Shown here: piece after piece, positions 1 to 6,222 of the stretch
Position numbering within the stretch: position 1 is the stretch's first letter
Layout: each line of letters starts with the position of its first letter
The notes under the pieces: generated by a model
Told to the model about the DNA's origin: nothing
The model's input: only the letters and a program-made list of their open reading frames with translations
Databases searched by the model: none
Program-made: the position numbers and the translations under genes
From: Nonomuraea jabiensis
GTDB taxonomy: Bacteria; Actinomycetota; Actinomycetes; Streptosporangiales; Streptosporangiaceae
Length of the DNA stretch: 64,000 bases
NCBI RefSeq assembly: GCF_014204795.1
Contig: NZ_JACHMB010000001.1
Location: forward strand, 7,886,501-7,950,500
Direction: 5' to 3'

Positions 1-680
1 TCGGCGGAGGCATCATCAACCGCGGCACGCTGTCCCTGAAGTTCAGCAGGATCACCCACAACAGTGCCCAGTCGGAAGGCGGTGGCATCTTCGGCGACCG
101 GCGATCCCTGACGTTGCTCTACCGCAGCGCGGTCACCGACAACAGTGTCGGCTTCAGCCGCCCGTCTGCCACCGCACGCGGCCTGACCGCACTCCGGGGC
201 GAGGGCGAGGCAGCCTCGGGCGGCGGCATCCTCGTTCTCGGCACCCTGAAAGCCATAGACAGCGTCTTCTCCGGCAATTCGGCCCTGACCTTCGGCGGCG
301 CCATCCGAAACGACGGAGTCGCCAGCCTGACCGACAGCACGGTCACGAACAACCAGGCACGCTCCAGCGGCGGGGGCGTCTCCAACGCGGGGACCATGGA
401 GATCAAGAAAGGCAAGATCATACGCAACCGGGCGACCTCGTCCGGCGGCGGTTTCGCCGACTCCACCACCTCTCAAACGCGGATCATCGATAGTCTCATC
501 ACCAGGAACATCGCCGGTGAAAGGGGTGGCGGCATCTTCTCCGTAAGGGGGGACATCAGCCTTCTGCGCACCAGCGTCATCAAGAACACCCCCAACGAAT
601 GCGTGGCCCCCACCCCGATTCCTGGATGCCGGACGGTCCTGTTCCCGCCTCGTCCCGGAAACCCGCCGGCATCCCGCTGA
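1..680 (+). CDS. secreted right-handed beta-helix protein, 5' end outside window
   Basis: The reading frame is open from the first bases of the window (codons start at base 3) to TGA at 678-680, so only the C-terminal part is present. It shows repeated GGG-I/A-x-N blocks (SEGGGIF, ASGGGIL, FGGAIRN, SSGGGVSN, SSGGGF, ERGGGIF) spaced about 20-30 residues apart and alternating with S/T-x-x-x-N-x-A units. This is the pattern of parallel beta-helix proteins related to Chlamydial polymorphic-outer-membrane repeats. Such proteins are usually extracellular and adhesive or carbohydrate-active. No catalytic residues can be assigned in this part. The tail (residues NECVAPTPIPGC onward) has two cysteines and a Pro-rich end typical of a surface protein terminus. 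Function unknown. Confidence 0.75.
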   Translation, partial: GGGIINRGTLSLKFSRITHNSAQSEGGGIFGDRRSLTLLYRSAVTDNSVGFSRPSATARGLTALRGEGEAASGGGILVLGTLKAIDSVFSGNSALTFGGAIRNDGVASLTDSTVTNNQARSSGGGVSNAGTMEIKKGKIIRNRATSSGGGFADSTTSQTRIIDSLITRNIAGERGGGIFSVRGDISLLRTSVIKNTPNECVAPTPIPGCRTVLFPPRPGNPPASR

Positions 681-727
681 GACCCGGCATCCCGCTCGGC
701 GGCCATCACCTCCCCCTCCTCCCAGGG

Positions 728-749
728 CACCCGCGGGCGAGTGCGGGTG
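728..749. terminator. weak stem-loop after the beta-helix gene
   Basis: CACCCGC and GCGGGTG form a 7-bp stem with an 8-nt loop about 50 nt after the stop codon. There is no T-run, so this is a possible factor-assisted terminator only. Confidence 0.3.
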
Positions 750-777
750 AGGGCTAACGTCGCCCAGGAGAGCGCTC

Positions 778-1191
778 ATGAGCGACGATGTACGCGTCAC
801 GATCGAAGCGATCCCCTGTGCGGGCTTGACCGTGCAGCAGCTTCGCCAGGCGGTCGCTGAGCACCCCGACGCGCCGGCTGCGCTCGAGGCCGCCGACCCT
901 GACCCGGCTCACCGTGGCCTTCGCGCCCGGCCTCGACCACGACCTCGGCGAGAACGCCGGTTCCAGGCAGGCCGGTAGTGCGGCGTCAAGGAGAGCGGCG
1001 AGCACCAGGTCGGCTACCGCCTCATCGACGTCCGCCAGCTGGCACCAGCCAGCGGCGTCCAGCCCGTTGCCGTGCCATCTCCACGGAAGCCAGAAGGCAC
1101 GCTCGAAGTGACGGGAACTCTGCAAGACACGGGGGGCTTTGCCGGGCGCGGACCCGAGAAAACTTCAACCAAGGGCCTGGCGTTCGCCTGA
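778..1191 (+). pseudogene. decayed or mis-assembled small gene, in-frame stop
   Basis: A GGAG ribosome site precedes ATG 778, and the first about 44 codons (MSDDVRVTIEAIPCAGLTVQ onward) have strong G/C third-position bias. The frame then becomes Arg/Pro-rich and stops at TAG 976-978. From 979 to TGA 1189-1191 the same frame again reads as ordinary protein (KESGEHQVGYRLIDVRQLAP onward). Between about 900 and 978 the good-looking frame is a different one (TLTRLTVAFAPGLDHDLGEN). The pattern fits one gene of about 137 codons with two compensating frameshifts. A real truncated 66-residue protein is the alternative. No family recognised. Confidence 0.35.
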
Positions 1192-1238
1192 GTGTGGCGG
1201 AGGTGGCCGCCGCCACACGGGCCGCTGGAGGGTCCGGC

Positions 1239-1460
1239 TCAGCGGGTGAGCCAGCGGCCGAACAGCTTGGTCAGCGGCGGCATGGCCACCCAGGTCATGA
1301 GGGCTGTGACGACAGGGAGGACAAGCGCGAGCCTGACTGGCGGCGCGAGTGGGGCGAGCACCGGCTCGGCCACAGCCGTGATCGCCAGCAGCAGCACGTA
1401 GATGGAGACGAGCGTGAGCAGCCATGTCTTCCATCGACGCGGAGTGACCTGCCGGCTCAC
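1239..1460 (-). CDS. small two-helix membrane protein
   Basis: A 73-residue protein with two hydrophobic segments, about residues 13-33 (WLLTLVSIYVLLLAITAVAE) and 41-60 (VRLALVLPVVTALMTWVAMP), and a positively charged N-terminus (MSRQVTPRRWK). Its ATG at 1460 overlaps the stop of the hydrolase gene at 1457-1459, so the two are translationally coupled and share the promoter at about 2.05 kb. Small proteins of this layout are common next to hydrolase or monooxygenase genes in actinomycetes, but their role is not established. No enzymatic motif is visible. Confidence 0.65.
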   Translation of the reverse strand: MSRQVTPRRWKTWLLTLVSIYVLLLAITAVAEPVLAPLAPPVRLALVLPVVTALMTWVAMPPLTKLFGRWLTR

Positions 1461-2023
1461 GCGAGCAGTTCGCTGACCAGCGCGACGGCTTCGTGCAGCT
1501 CGGCGCGCTCCTGCAGGCGGCTGAAGTGCAGGCCTTCCGGGGTCACCAGGGCGGTCGAACGGAGGTTGGCGGCGAACAGCCGCACGTGGCCGAGCGGGTC
1601 GGGCGTGAGCACCGGGTCGTCGGCGGCCACCAGGACCCTGATCCGCGCGGCGGCCCGGCGGATGTGCGCCCAGTCGAACCCTCCTTCGAAGAAACCGGCC
1701 AACACGTCGTAGCCGACCTCGTGGGCCGGGGTCGCAACCAGCAGCGCCCCGGCGTAGGCGCCATCGATCTCGGGGTCATGCTGCTCCATCAGGCGCAGAA
1801 CGTTCACGCCGCCGATGCTGTGCCCGACGAGCACCGTGTCGGCGGGGTCGTCCACTTCGGCGGCCAGGGTCTTCAGCCAGGCGGCAGGCTGCGGCGTCTC
1901 GGGGTCGGGCAGCTGCGGGATGCGGACCTCATGGCCACGGCCGGCCAGCTCGGCACCTAAGTGGGGATACCAGGCGTGCTCGGGCCCGCTGGCGTACTCA
2001 TGGGAGACAACGATACGGCTCAT
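1457..2023 (-). CDS. RBBP9/YdeN-type serine hydrolase
   Basis: A 188-residue protein matching the RBBP9/YdeN alpha/beta-hydrolase family (PF06821), which normally has about 180-200 residues. The nucleophile elbow is GHSIGG, preceded by the family-typical DTVLV strand. AADDPVLTP supplies the likely catalytic Asp and GLHF the His. The start chosen is ATG 2021-2023 (MSRIVVSHEYASG), which has a GGGGCGAAG stretch just upstream. A TTG 12 nt earlier is possible but less likely. The gene is divergent from a TetR gene 62 bp away, with a TetR-type palindrome between, so it is probably repressed by that TetR. The substrate is unknown; family members are esterases or peptidase-like hydrolases. Confidence 0.8.
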   Translation of the reverse strand: MSRIVVSHEYASGPEHAWYPHLGAELAGRGHEVRIPQLPDPETPQPAAWLKTLAAEVDDPADTVLVGHSIGGVNVLRLMEQHDPEIDGAYAGALLVATPAHEVGYDVLAGFFEGGFDWAHIRRAAARIRVLVAADDPVLTPDPLGHVRLFAANLRSTALVTPEGLHFSRLQERAELHEAVALVSELLA

Positions 2024-2038
2024 GCTTCGCCCCAATTC

Positions 2039-2056
2039 AATCGCTACGTTGCGTTT
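2039..2056. promoter_or_regulatory. TetR-type operator in the hydrolase/TetR divergon
   Basis: AATCGCTACGTTGCGTTT pairs 7 of 9 positions as a dyad centred on ACGT and differs from the common actinobacterial TetR operator form AAACGCAACGTTGCGTTT at only two bases. It covers the -35 region of the TetR promoter (-10 TACGAT at 2073-2078). Autoregulation and control of the divergent hydrolase are inferred. Confidence 0.6.
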
Positions 2057-2072
2057 CGATTGGAAAGTAACT

Positions 2073-2078
2073 TACGAT
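2073..2078 (+). promoter_or_regulatory. -10 box of a leaderless TetR transcript
   Basis: TACGAT lies exactly 7 nt before the GTG start at 2086, which places transcription initiation at the start codon. A weak -35 (TTGCGT, 2049-2054) is 18 nt upstream and inside the operator. Confidence 0.5.
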
Positions 2079-2085
2079 CAACACC

Positions 2086-2733
2086 GTGTCAATCGATGAG
2101 GGCGCACCGAGACGGGGCGGCCGGACCCGCAGCCCGCAAGCGCACCAGGCGGTCCTCGACGCCGCGGCGGAACTCCTCGAGGAGATCGGCTATCAGGCTC
2201 TGACCATCGAGAAGATCGCCGAACGCTCCAGGGTGGCCAAGAGCACCATCTACCGGTGGTGGCGTTCCCGGGCCGACTTGGTGATGGAGGCCTACACCCA
2301 GCGGGTCGCCGAGCGCGTGCCCGACCCCGACGCCGGGGGACTCGAGGATGACCTGACCGCGTTCCTCGGCCGGCTGTACGGCATTGCCGGATATCCGTTG
2401 CGGGCCAGGGCATTGCAGGGGCTGATGGCTGAGGCGCAGCTGGATCCCGAGTTCGCCAGACCCTTCCGCGAGTGGGTCGAGAGCCGGCGGGCGGTCGTGC
2501 TGGCGATGCTCGAACGGGCTCGCGAGCGTGGGGAGGTCGAACCGGGCGCGGATCTCGAGCACATGACCGACCTGGTCTTCGGTCCCTTCTGGTACCGGCT
2601 ACTGGTCGGGCACGCCCCCCTCGACCCGGCGGAGGCTCGGGCCCATGCGGCGCGGTTGCTCGACGGGGTCAGGCCGGGTGGTGGACAAAGTGACGGGAGT
2701 AAAGGCGACAAGGGACGGCCCCACACACCATGA
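2086..2733 (+). CDS. TetR/AcrR family transcriptional regulator
   Basis: A 215-residue regulator. The N-terminal helix-turn-helix is clear at about residues 20-65 (AAAELLEEIGYQ, then TIEKIAERSRVAKSTIYRWW). The C-terminal ligand domain resembles the TetR_C_11 type (LQGLMAEAQLDPEFARPFREWVESRR). The last about 20 residues are Gly/Ser/Lys-rich and probably disordered. The GTG start has no Shine-Dalgarno sequence but a -10 box 7 nt upstream, so the mRNA is probably leaderless. It most likely controls itself and the divergent RBBP9-type hydrolase and small membrane protein. Ligand unknown. Confidence 0.88.
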   Translation: MSIDEGAPRRGGRTRSPQAHQAVLDAAAELLEEIGYQALTIEKIAERSRVAKSTIYRWWRSRADLVMEAYTQRVAERVPDPDAGGLEDDLTAFLGRLYGIAGYPLRARALQGLMAEAQLDPEFARPFREWVESRRAVVLAMLERARERGEVEPGADLEHMTDLVFGPFWYRLLVGHAPLDPAEARAHAARLLDGVRPGGGQSDGSKGDKGRPHTP

Positions 2734-2957
2734 TGATCGCACCGATGGCTGGCCGCTCGCCGATCTGATCAACCAGCTCTCGCACCAGGAAACCGATCCC
2801 GACCGGCAGCTGACGGCCTGGGAAGCACCCGAAACGCTGGGGTTTGTGACCGCCGACGGCTTGCGTTCGTAGTCCCGGACGTTCCACCTCGCACGCCAAA
2901 CCCATCTGGGGCAGAACACCGCAACACGCCGACCCACATCTCCTCCACGCTGGGCAC

Positions 2958-3276
2958 ATGCCTGGACGCAACCGTGCTCCCCGCCTTTCCGCTTGGACCG
3001 CCAGACGACTCGCCGCCCGCCGTCGGCCGCGCCGGCGCCTGAGCCGGAAGCTCACATCCGTCCAGCTCTGGGCAGCTGCCGCGGGCATCGTGGGCAGCCT
3101 CACGTCCGTCCCGGCACTTCTCATCTCCATGAAAGCTCTGGAGATCAGTGAGAGGCGGCGCGCAGACGCCTTGAAGATCAGCGCGGCAACAGGCAGATGC
3201 CCAGCGCGCCAAGGCGGAGGCGGACCTGACCAACGAGGCCGCGTTCGCCCAGCGCATCACCATCGATCCGGACTAG
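2958..3276 (+). pseudogene. frameshifted membrane/coiled-coil protein remnant
   Basis: From ATG 2958 the frame encodes a basic N-terminus, one hydrophobic segment (LWAAAAGIVGSLTSVPALLI) and then a charged helix (ALEISERRRADALKIS). At about base 3181 that frame turns into low-quality sequence, while the +1 frame continues the same helix as ARQQADAQRAKAEADLTNEA to TAG 3274-3276. A one-base frameshift in a short single-pass membrane protein with a coiled coil is the simplest reading. No ribosome site is obvious and no family is recognised. The following stretch to 3372 holds nothing convincing. Confidence 0.45.
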
Positions 3277-3372
3277 GGACACGAAACCGCCACCGCTCCT
3301 GGCGAGTCGATGCTGTCGCATGGCGGGACGATCAGTCGGAATTCAACACGCAATCAACCAGCTTCGGTCCAC

Positions 3373-3612
3373 TCAAGAGCCGTGACCTCCGATGCCCTTG
3401 ATCACCTGACCTTGAGGATCGTGTCCCGGCCTCGCGACGCACGGCTTCGTCGTTCCTCCACCGCACCATCCTCCTGCAGCGCTGTGCGCTTGGTCGTCGG
3501 CCAGAGCGCGCGGGTCAGCGGCGACCATGCGGGAGCCGTCCACGTCCCACCGGTAGCCGCTCGCGCCCTGCTGGACGACCGCCGCCAGGATGTCGGCGGC
3601 CAGGCGGCTCAG
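3373..3612 (-). pseudogene. short coding-like fragment, unknown
   Basis: This minus-strand frame (about 80 codons ending at TGA 3373-3375) reads LSRLAADILAAVVQQGASGY, then RWDVDGSRMVAADPRALADD, with coding-like composition. It starts within a base or two of the stop of the terpene-synthase fragment, has no proper start and has a poor-quality tail. It may be the remains of a gene that once followed the terpene synthase. Confidence 0.25.
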
Positions 3613-4265
3613 CCCGTGGCCGCTTCCGGGACCTCGGTGATGGCGGTCTGGTCGTGGTGGAAGGTGACCCTTCCGGTGCGCCGTCCGTTCCAGGCGATGC
3701 CGGTCCCGTTGTAGCGGGTGGTCTCCAGGGACCAGCGCAGATTACCCGCGCAGAAGTCGTCGAGAGTGTCGAGGCAGGCGCGCAGGTCAGGGTCACGATA
3801 TCGGTGCCGGAGTCTGTCCCCCAGAGCGGACAGGACCTGGTCGGCTTGGCGGATGCGGTCACAGATGAGATCGACGGCGGCCTGGAGGTTGGCGGCGTGG
3901 CCGTGCAGGAGCACGCCCGCGGCGTTGAAGTAGTCGCCTTTCAACCACTCGGCTCGGCAGGAGAACAGGTCGTTGACGAGATCGAGCGCCTCCATGCGCT
4001 GGTGGTGGACGACGACATCGACGCCTTGCTTCCGCGCCCGGCGACGGCACCGCTGCAGCATGTCCGCCGAGGAGTCGACACCCTCGACGTCCAGGCCACG
4101 CCAGCGCAGGTCGAGCAATGGATCGCCGTCCCCACACCCCAGCTCCAGAGCCGGGGAACCAGCCTCTCGGACAAACACCGCATAGGGCTCTGGAGCTTGG
4201 GCGACGGACTTCAGCGGCCCATACAACTCGGCGACGATGCCTGTGTAGAAATCAGCAGGAAGCAC
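3609..4265 (-). pseudogene. in-frame chimera: methyltransferase N-part fused to terpene synthase C-part
   Basis: An uninterrupted 218-codon frame built from two unrelated halves. Residues 1-96 are the start of a class I SAM-dependent methyltransferase (LELGCGDGDPLLDLR as motif I, EGVDSS as motif II, MEALDL near motif III); about 150 residues of such an enzyme are missing. Residues 97-218 are the C-terminal third of a class I terpene synthase: the NSE metal-binding motif at 98-106 (NDLFSCRAE), a helix region, and the family signature near GNLRWSLETTRY (about 180-191). The DDxxD half, about 200 residues, is absent. Neither half can fold as a complete enzyme, so a deletion or recombination joint at about base 3977/3978 is inferred. 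It is divergent from the MarR gene. A stable chimeric protein is possible but unlikely to be a terpene cyclase. Confidence 0.7.
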
Positions 4266-4304
4266 GCCCGCACCTTATGCCTCAGCCGAAGGCTCGGGAG
4301 CAAC

Positions 4305-4336
4305 TTGCATTTCTAAGTTAGCATGTTAAGTTAGAA
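4305..4336 (+). promoter_or_regulatory. promoter and MarR operator before the MarR gene
   Basis: The stretch 4311-4336 is a 26-bp imperfect palindrome centred on CATG: outer arms TTCTAA and TTAGAA are perfect, and only two base pairs mismatch inside. It contains the -10 box TAAGTT (4327-4332), exactly 7 nt before the MarR ATG, with TTGCAT (4305-4310) 16 nt upstream as -35. A repressor bound here would block RNA polymerase, so autorepression is inferred. Confidence 0.65.
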
Positions 4337-4339
4337 GGC

Positions 4340-4777
4340 ATGGGACGGAATCTGAGCCTCGACCTGCACGTGCTGATCGCCCGCCTGGACCGGGCGGCCG
4401 ATCGGCTGCTGCGCGCCAGTCACGGCATCTCCTACAACCGCTTCCTCGCCCTCACCCTGGTGGGCGAGCTGGGCGCGAGCACGCAGCGCACGCTGGCGGA
4501 ATACCTGGGGGTGACCGAGGCGTCGGTGAGCCGCATGGCCGGAGTCCTGGCCGCCGACGGGCTGCTCGACGTGCGGCCCGACCCGGGCGGCGGGCGGCGG
4601 CACCGCCTCAGCCTGACGAAGGCGGGCGAGGAGCTCGTCGCCTCGGTGCGGCGCGGCTTCGAAGACAAGCTGGCGGTGCTGGTGGAGCAGAGCGGCATCG
4701 CCTACGAGGAGTACGCCGAGCAGACCGCCCGGCTGCTGAGCACGTTCGACCGGCTCGAGAAGGAAGCAGGACGATGA
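4340..4777 (+). CDS. MarR family transcriptional regulator
   Basis: A 145-residue winged-helix regulator of typical MarR length. The recognition region is at about residues 50-85 (QRTLAEYLGVTEASVSRMAG), followed by the wing (GGRRHRLSLTKAG). The start is fixed by the -10 box 7 nt upstream, making the mRNA leaderless. The stop overlaps the next gene's ATG by 4 bases (ATGA), so regulator and alpha/beta hydrolase form one operon under the palindromic operator. Ligand unknown. Confidence 0.88.
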   Translation: MGRNLSLDLHVLIARLDRAADRLLRASHGISYNRFLALTLVGELGASTQRTLAEYLGVTEASVSRMAGVLAADGLLDVRPDPGGGRRHRLSLTKAGEELVASVRRGFEDKLAVLVEQSGIAYEEYAEQTARLLSTFDRLEKEAGR

Positions 4778-5595
4778 ACGACACCGTTGTGACCTCAGCC
4801 GACGGCACGGCGATCACCTTCCGCACCATGGGCAGGGGACCGGCCATGATCCTGTTCGGCGGGACGTTCCGCACCGCCGACGACTACCTGCCGCTGGCCT
4901 CGGCGCTGGCCGGCTCGTTCACGGTGCATCTGGTGCAGCGGCGGGGGCGGGGCGACAGCGGGCCCTTGGGACCGGACTACTCCTTACGCAAGGAGGTCGA
5001 GGACCTGCTCGCCGTGCGGAACGGGACGGGGGCGCGGCTGGCGTTCGGGCACAGCTACGGTGGGCTCGTCCTCCTGGAGGCGGCGCGCACGTCCGGCGTT
5101 TTCGACCGGATCGCCGTCTACGAGCCCGGCGTGCCGGTCTCGCCCGTGCCCACCGGCTGGATGGCGCCCTACCGGGAACGGCTGGCGGCGGGCGACCCTT
5201 ATGGGGCGTTCGTGCACTTCATCCGAGGGTCTGGCGGGGCACCGCCGTTCATGGAGAAGCTGCCGCACTGGTATCTGCGTACGGTGATGCGGCTGTTCTA
5301 CCGGGGGGCGGGCTGGCGACGGATGCGGCCGCTGCTGGCGGCGAACCTCGCCGAACACGGACAGATCGCCGCCCAGCAGGGCCGCCTGGCCGAGTTCGCG
5401 GGGGTCAAGGCGGCGGTGCTGGTGTTGTGCGGGGGGCGTTCGAAGGCGGCGCACCGGGAAGAGTTCGCGGCCCTGCGCGACATGCTGCCGGACGCGGCCC
5501 TGGAGACCCTCGACCGGCTCGACCACTTCGGCCCGGAAGGCAGGACGGCCGCGGTGGTGGCCGAGCGGGTGCGGTCCTTCTTTGACCTCCATTGA
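4774..5595 (+). CDS. alpha/beta hydrolase
   Basis: A 273-residue alpha/beta-hydrolase fold protein. The oxyanion region is LFGGTFRTADDY (about 28-39), the nucleophile elbow is FGHSYGG (about 90-96), and the likely catalytic His is in LDHFGPEG near residue 250. It has no signal peptide, so it is cytoplasmic. It is co-transcribed and translationally coupled with the upstream MarR regulator, which suggests induction by its substrate or a related small molecule. Codon 71 is TTA (4984-4986), a rare codon in actinomycetes that can make translation depend on the bldA leucyl-tRNA. The specific substrate cannot be told from sequence. Confidence 0.82.
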   Translation: MNDTVVTSADGTAITFRTMGRGPAMILFGGTFRTADDYLPLASALAGSFTVHLVQRRGRGDSGPLGPDYSLRKEVEDLLAVRNGTGARLAFGHSYGGLVLLEAARTSGVFDRIAVYEPGVPVSPVPTGWMAPYRERLAAGDPYGAFVHFIRGSGGAPPFMEKLPHWYLRTVMRLFYRGAGWRRMRPLLAANLAEHGQIAAQQGRLAEFAGVKAAVLVLCGGRSKAAHREEFAALRDMLPDAALETLDRLDHFGPEGRTAAVVAERVRSFFDLH

Positions 5596-5634
5596 ACATA
5601 TGGCGGCCCGGTCCTTTTGCGATGGCTTCTGGGG

Positions 5635-5654
5635 CCATCACACGCCTGTGATGG
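5635..5654. terminator. hairpin between convergent hydrolase and lectin fragment
   Basis: CCATCAC and GTGATGG form a perfect 7-bp stem with a 6-nt loop, 40 nt after the hydrolase stop and overlapping the stop of the leftward lectin fragment. Confidence 0.45.
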
Positions 5655-5919
5655 TCCATTGGTTGTTGGTGCTGTTGTTCGGTGTCCACATGACCACGGT
5701 GGAGCCGGCGTTGCTGCCCATGCCGTCCAGGGCGGTGCCGGTGCCGCGGTTGATGATCTGGTAGCGGCCGTTGCCCGTGCTGTTGAGGCGCCACTGCTGG
5801 TTGTTGCCGCCGCCCCACGCCGCCTGCCTGGCGTTGGCTCCGTTGGCGGTGTTGTCACCACGGCCAAGCTCGCCGCCGAGACCGGAGCCACCTACCACCG
5901 CTACGCCCCAGGCGACCAC
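5638..5919 (-). pseudogene. C-terminal fragment of a ricin-B-type lectin (CBM13-like) protein
   Basis: The last about 70 codons are a clear ricin-type beta-trefoil repeat: NQQWRLNSTGNGRYQIINRG, TGTALDGMGSNAGSTVV, and terminal NNQWTITGV, with the family's QxW motifs. Upstream of about base 5860 the frame is Gly/Val-rich and not lectin-like, and there is no signal peptide or catalytic domain. It looks like the 3' end of a lost secreted glycosidase or lectin gene. CBM13 modules usually occur as three repeats at the C-terminus of secreted enzymes; only one survives here. Confidence 0.6.
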
Positions 5920-6222
5920 ACACGGTCACCACTGCCTAGGCCACCCCGCCGAACTGACGACAGTTGAATAAGCGAGCCCACCAGTCCGGGACCCCGCACC
6001 GGCACACCGACGTGGCCGCCGAGCGAGAGAGGTCTGCAGCTGCCACCACGCCGGGGCACCGTCGATGTCCCTCGATGCCTCGATCCGGATCTGCATCCGG
6101 GACGCCGTCACATGATCACGGTACGTGGCCTATCTGATAACCGCCGAGGTCATCGTCCGTGGTACGGGGCTACCCTCAGAAGATCGTGCTTGACGCGGTC
6201 GTATCCCATTTACGCGGGGTGC
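5920..6222. other. gene-free stretch
   Basis: I see no convincing gene. A 61-codon minus-strand frame (5926-6111) lacks a ribosome site and family resemblance. The stretch lies between the lectin remnant and the WD40 gene and is probably decayed sequence. Confidence 0.5.
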
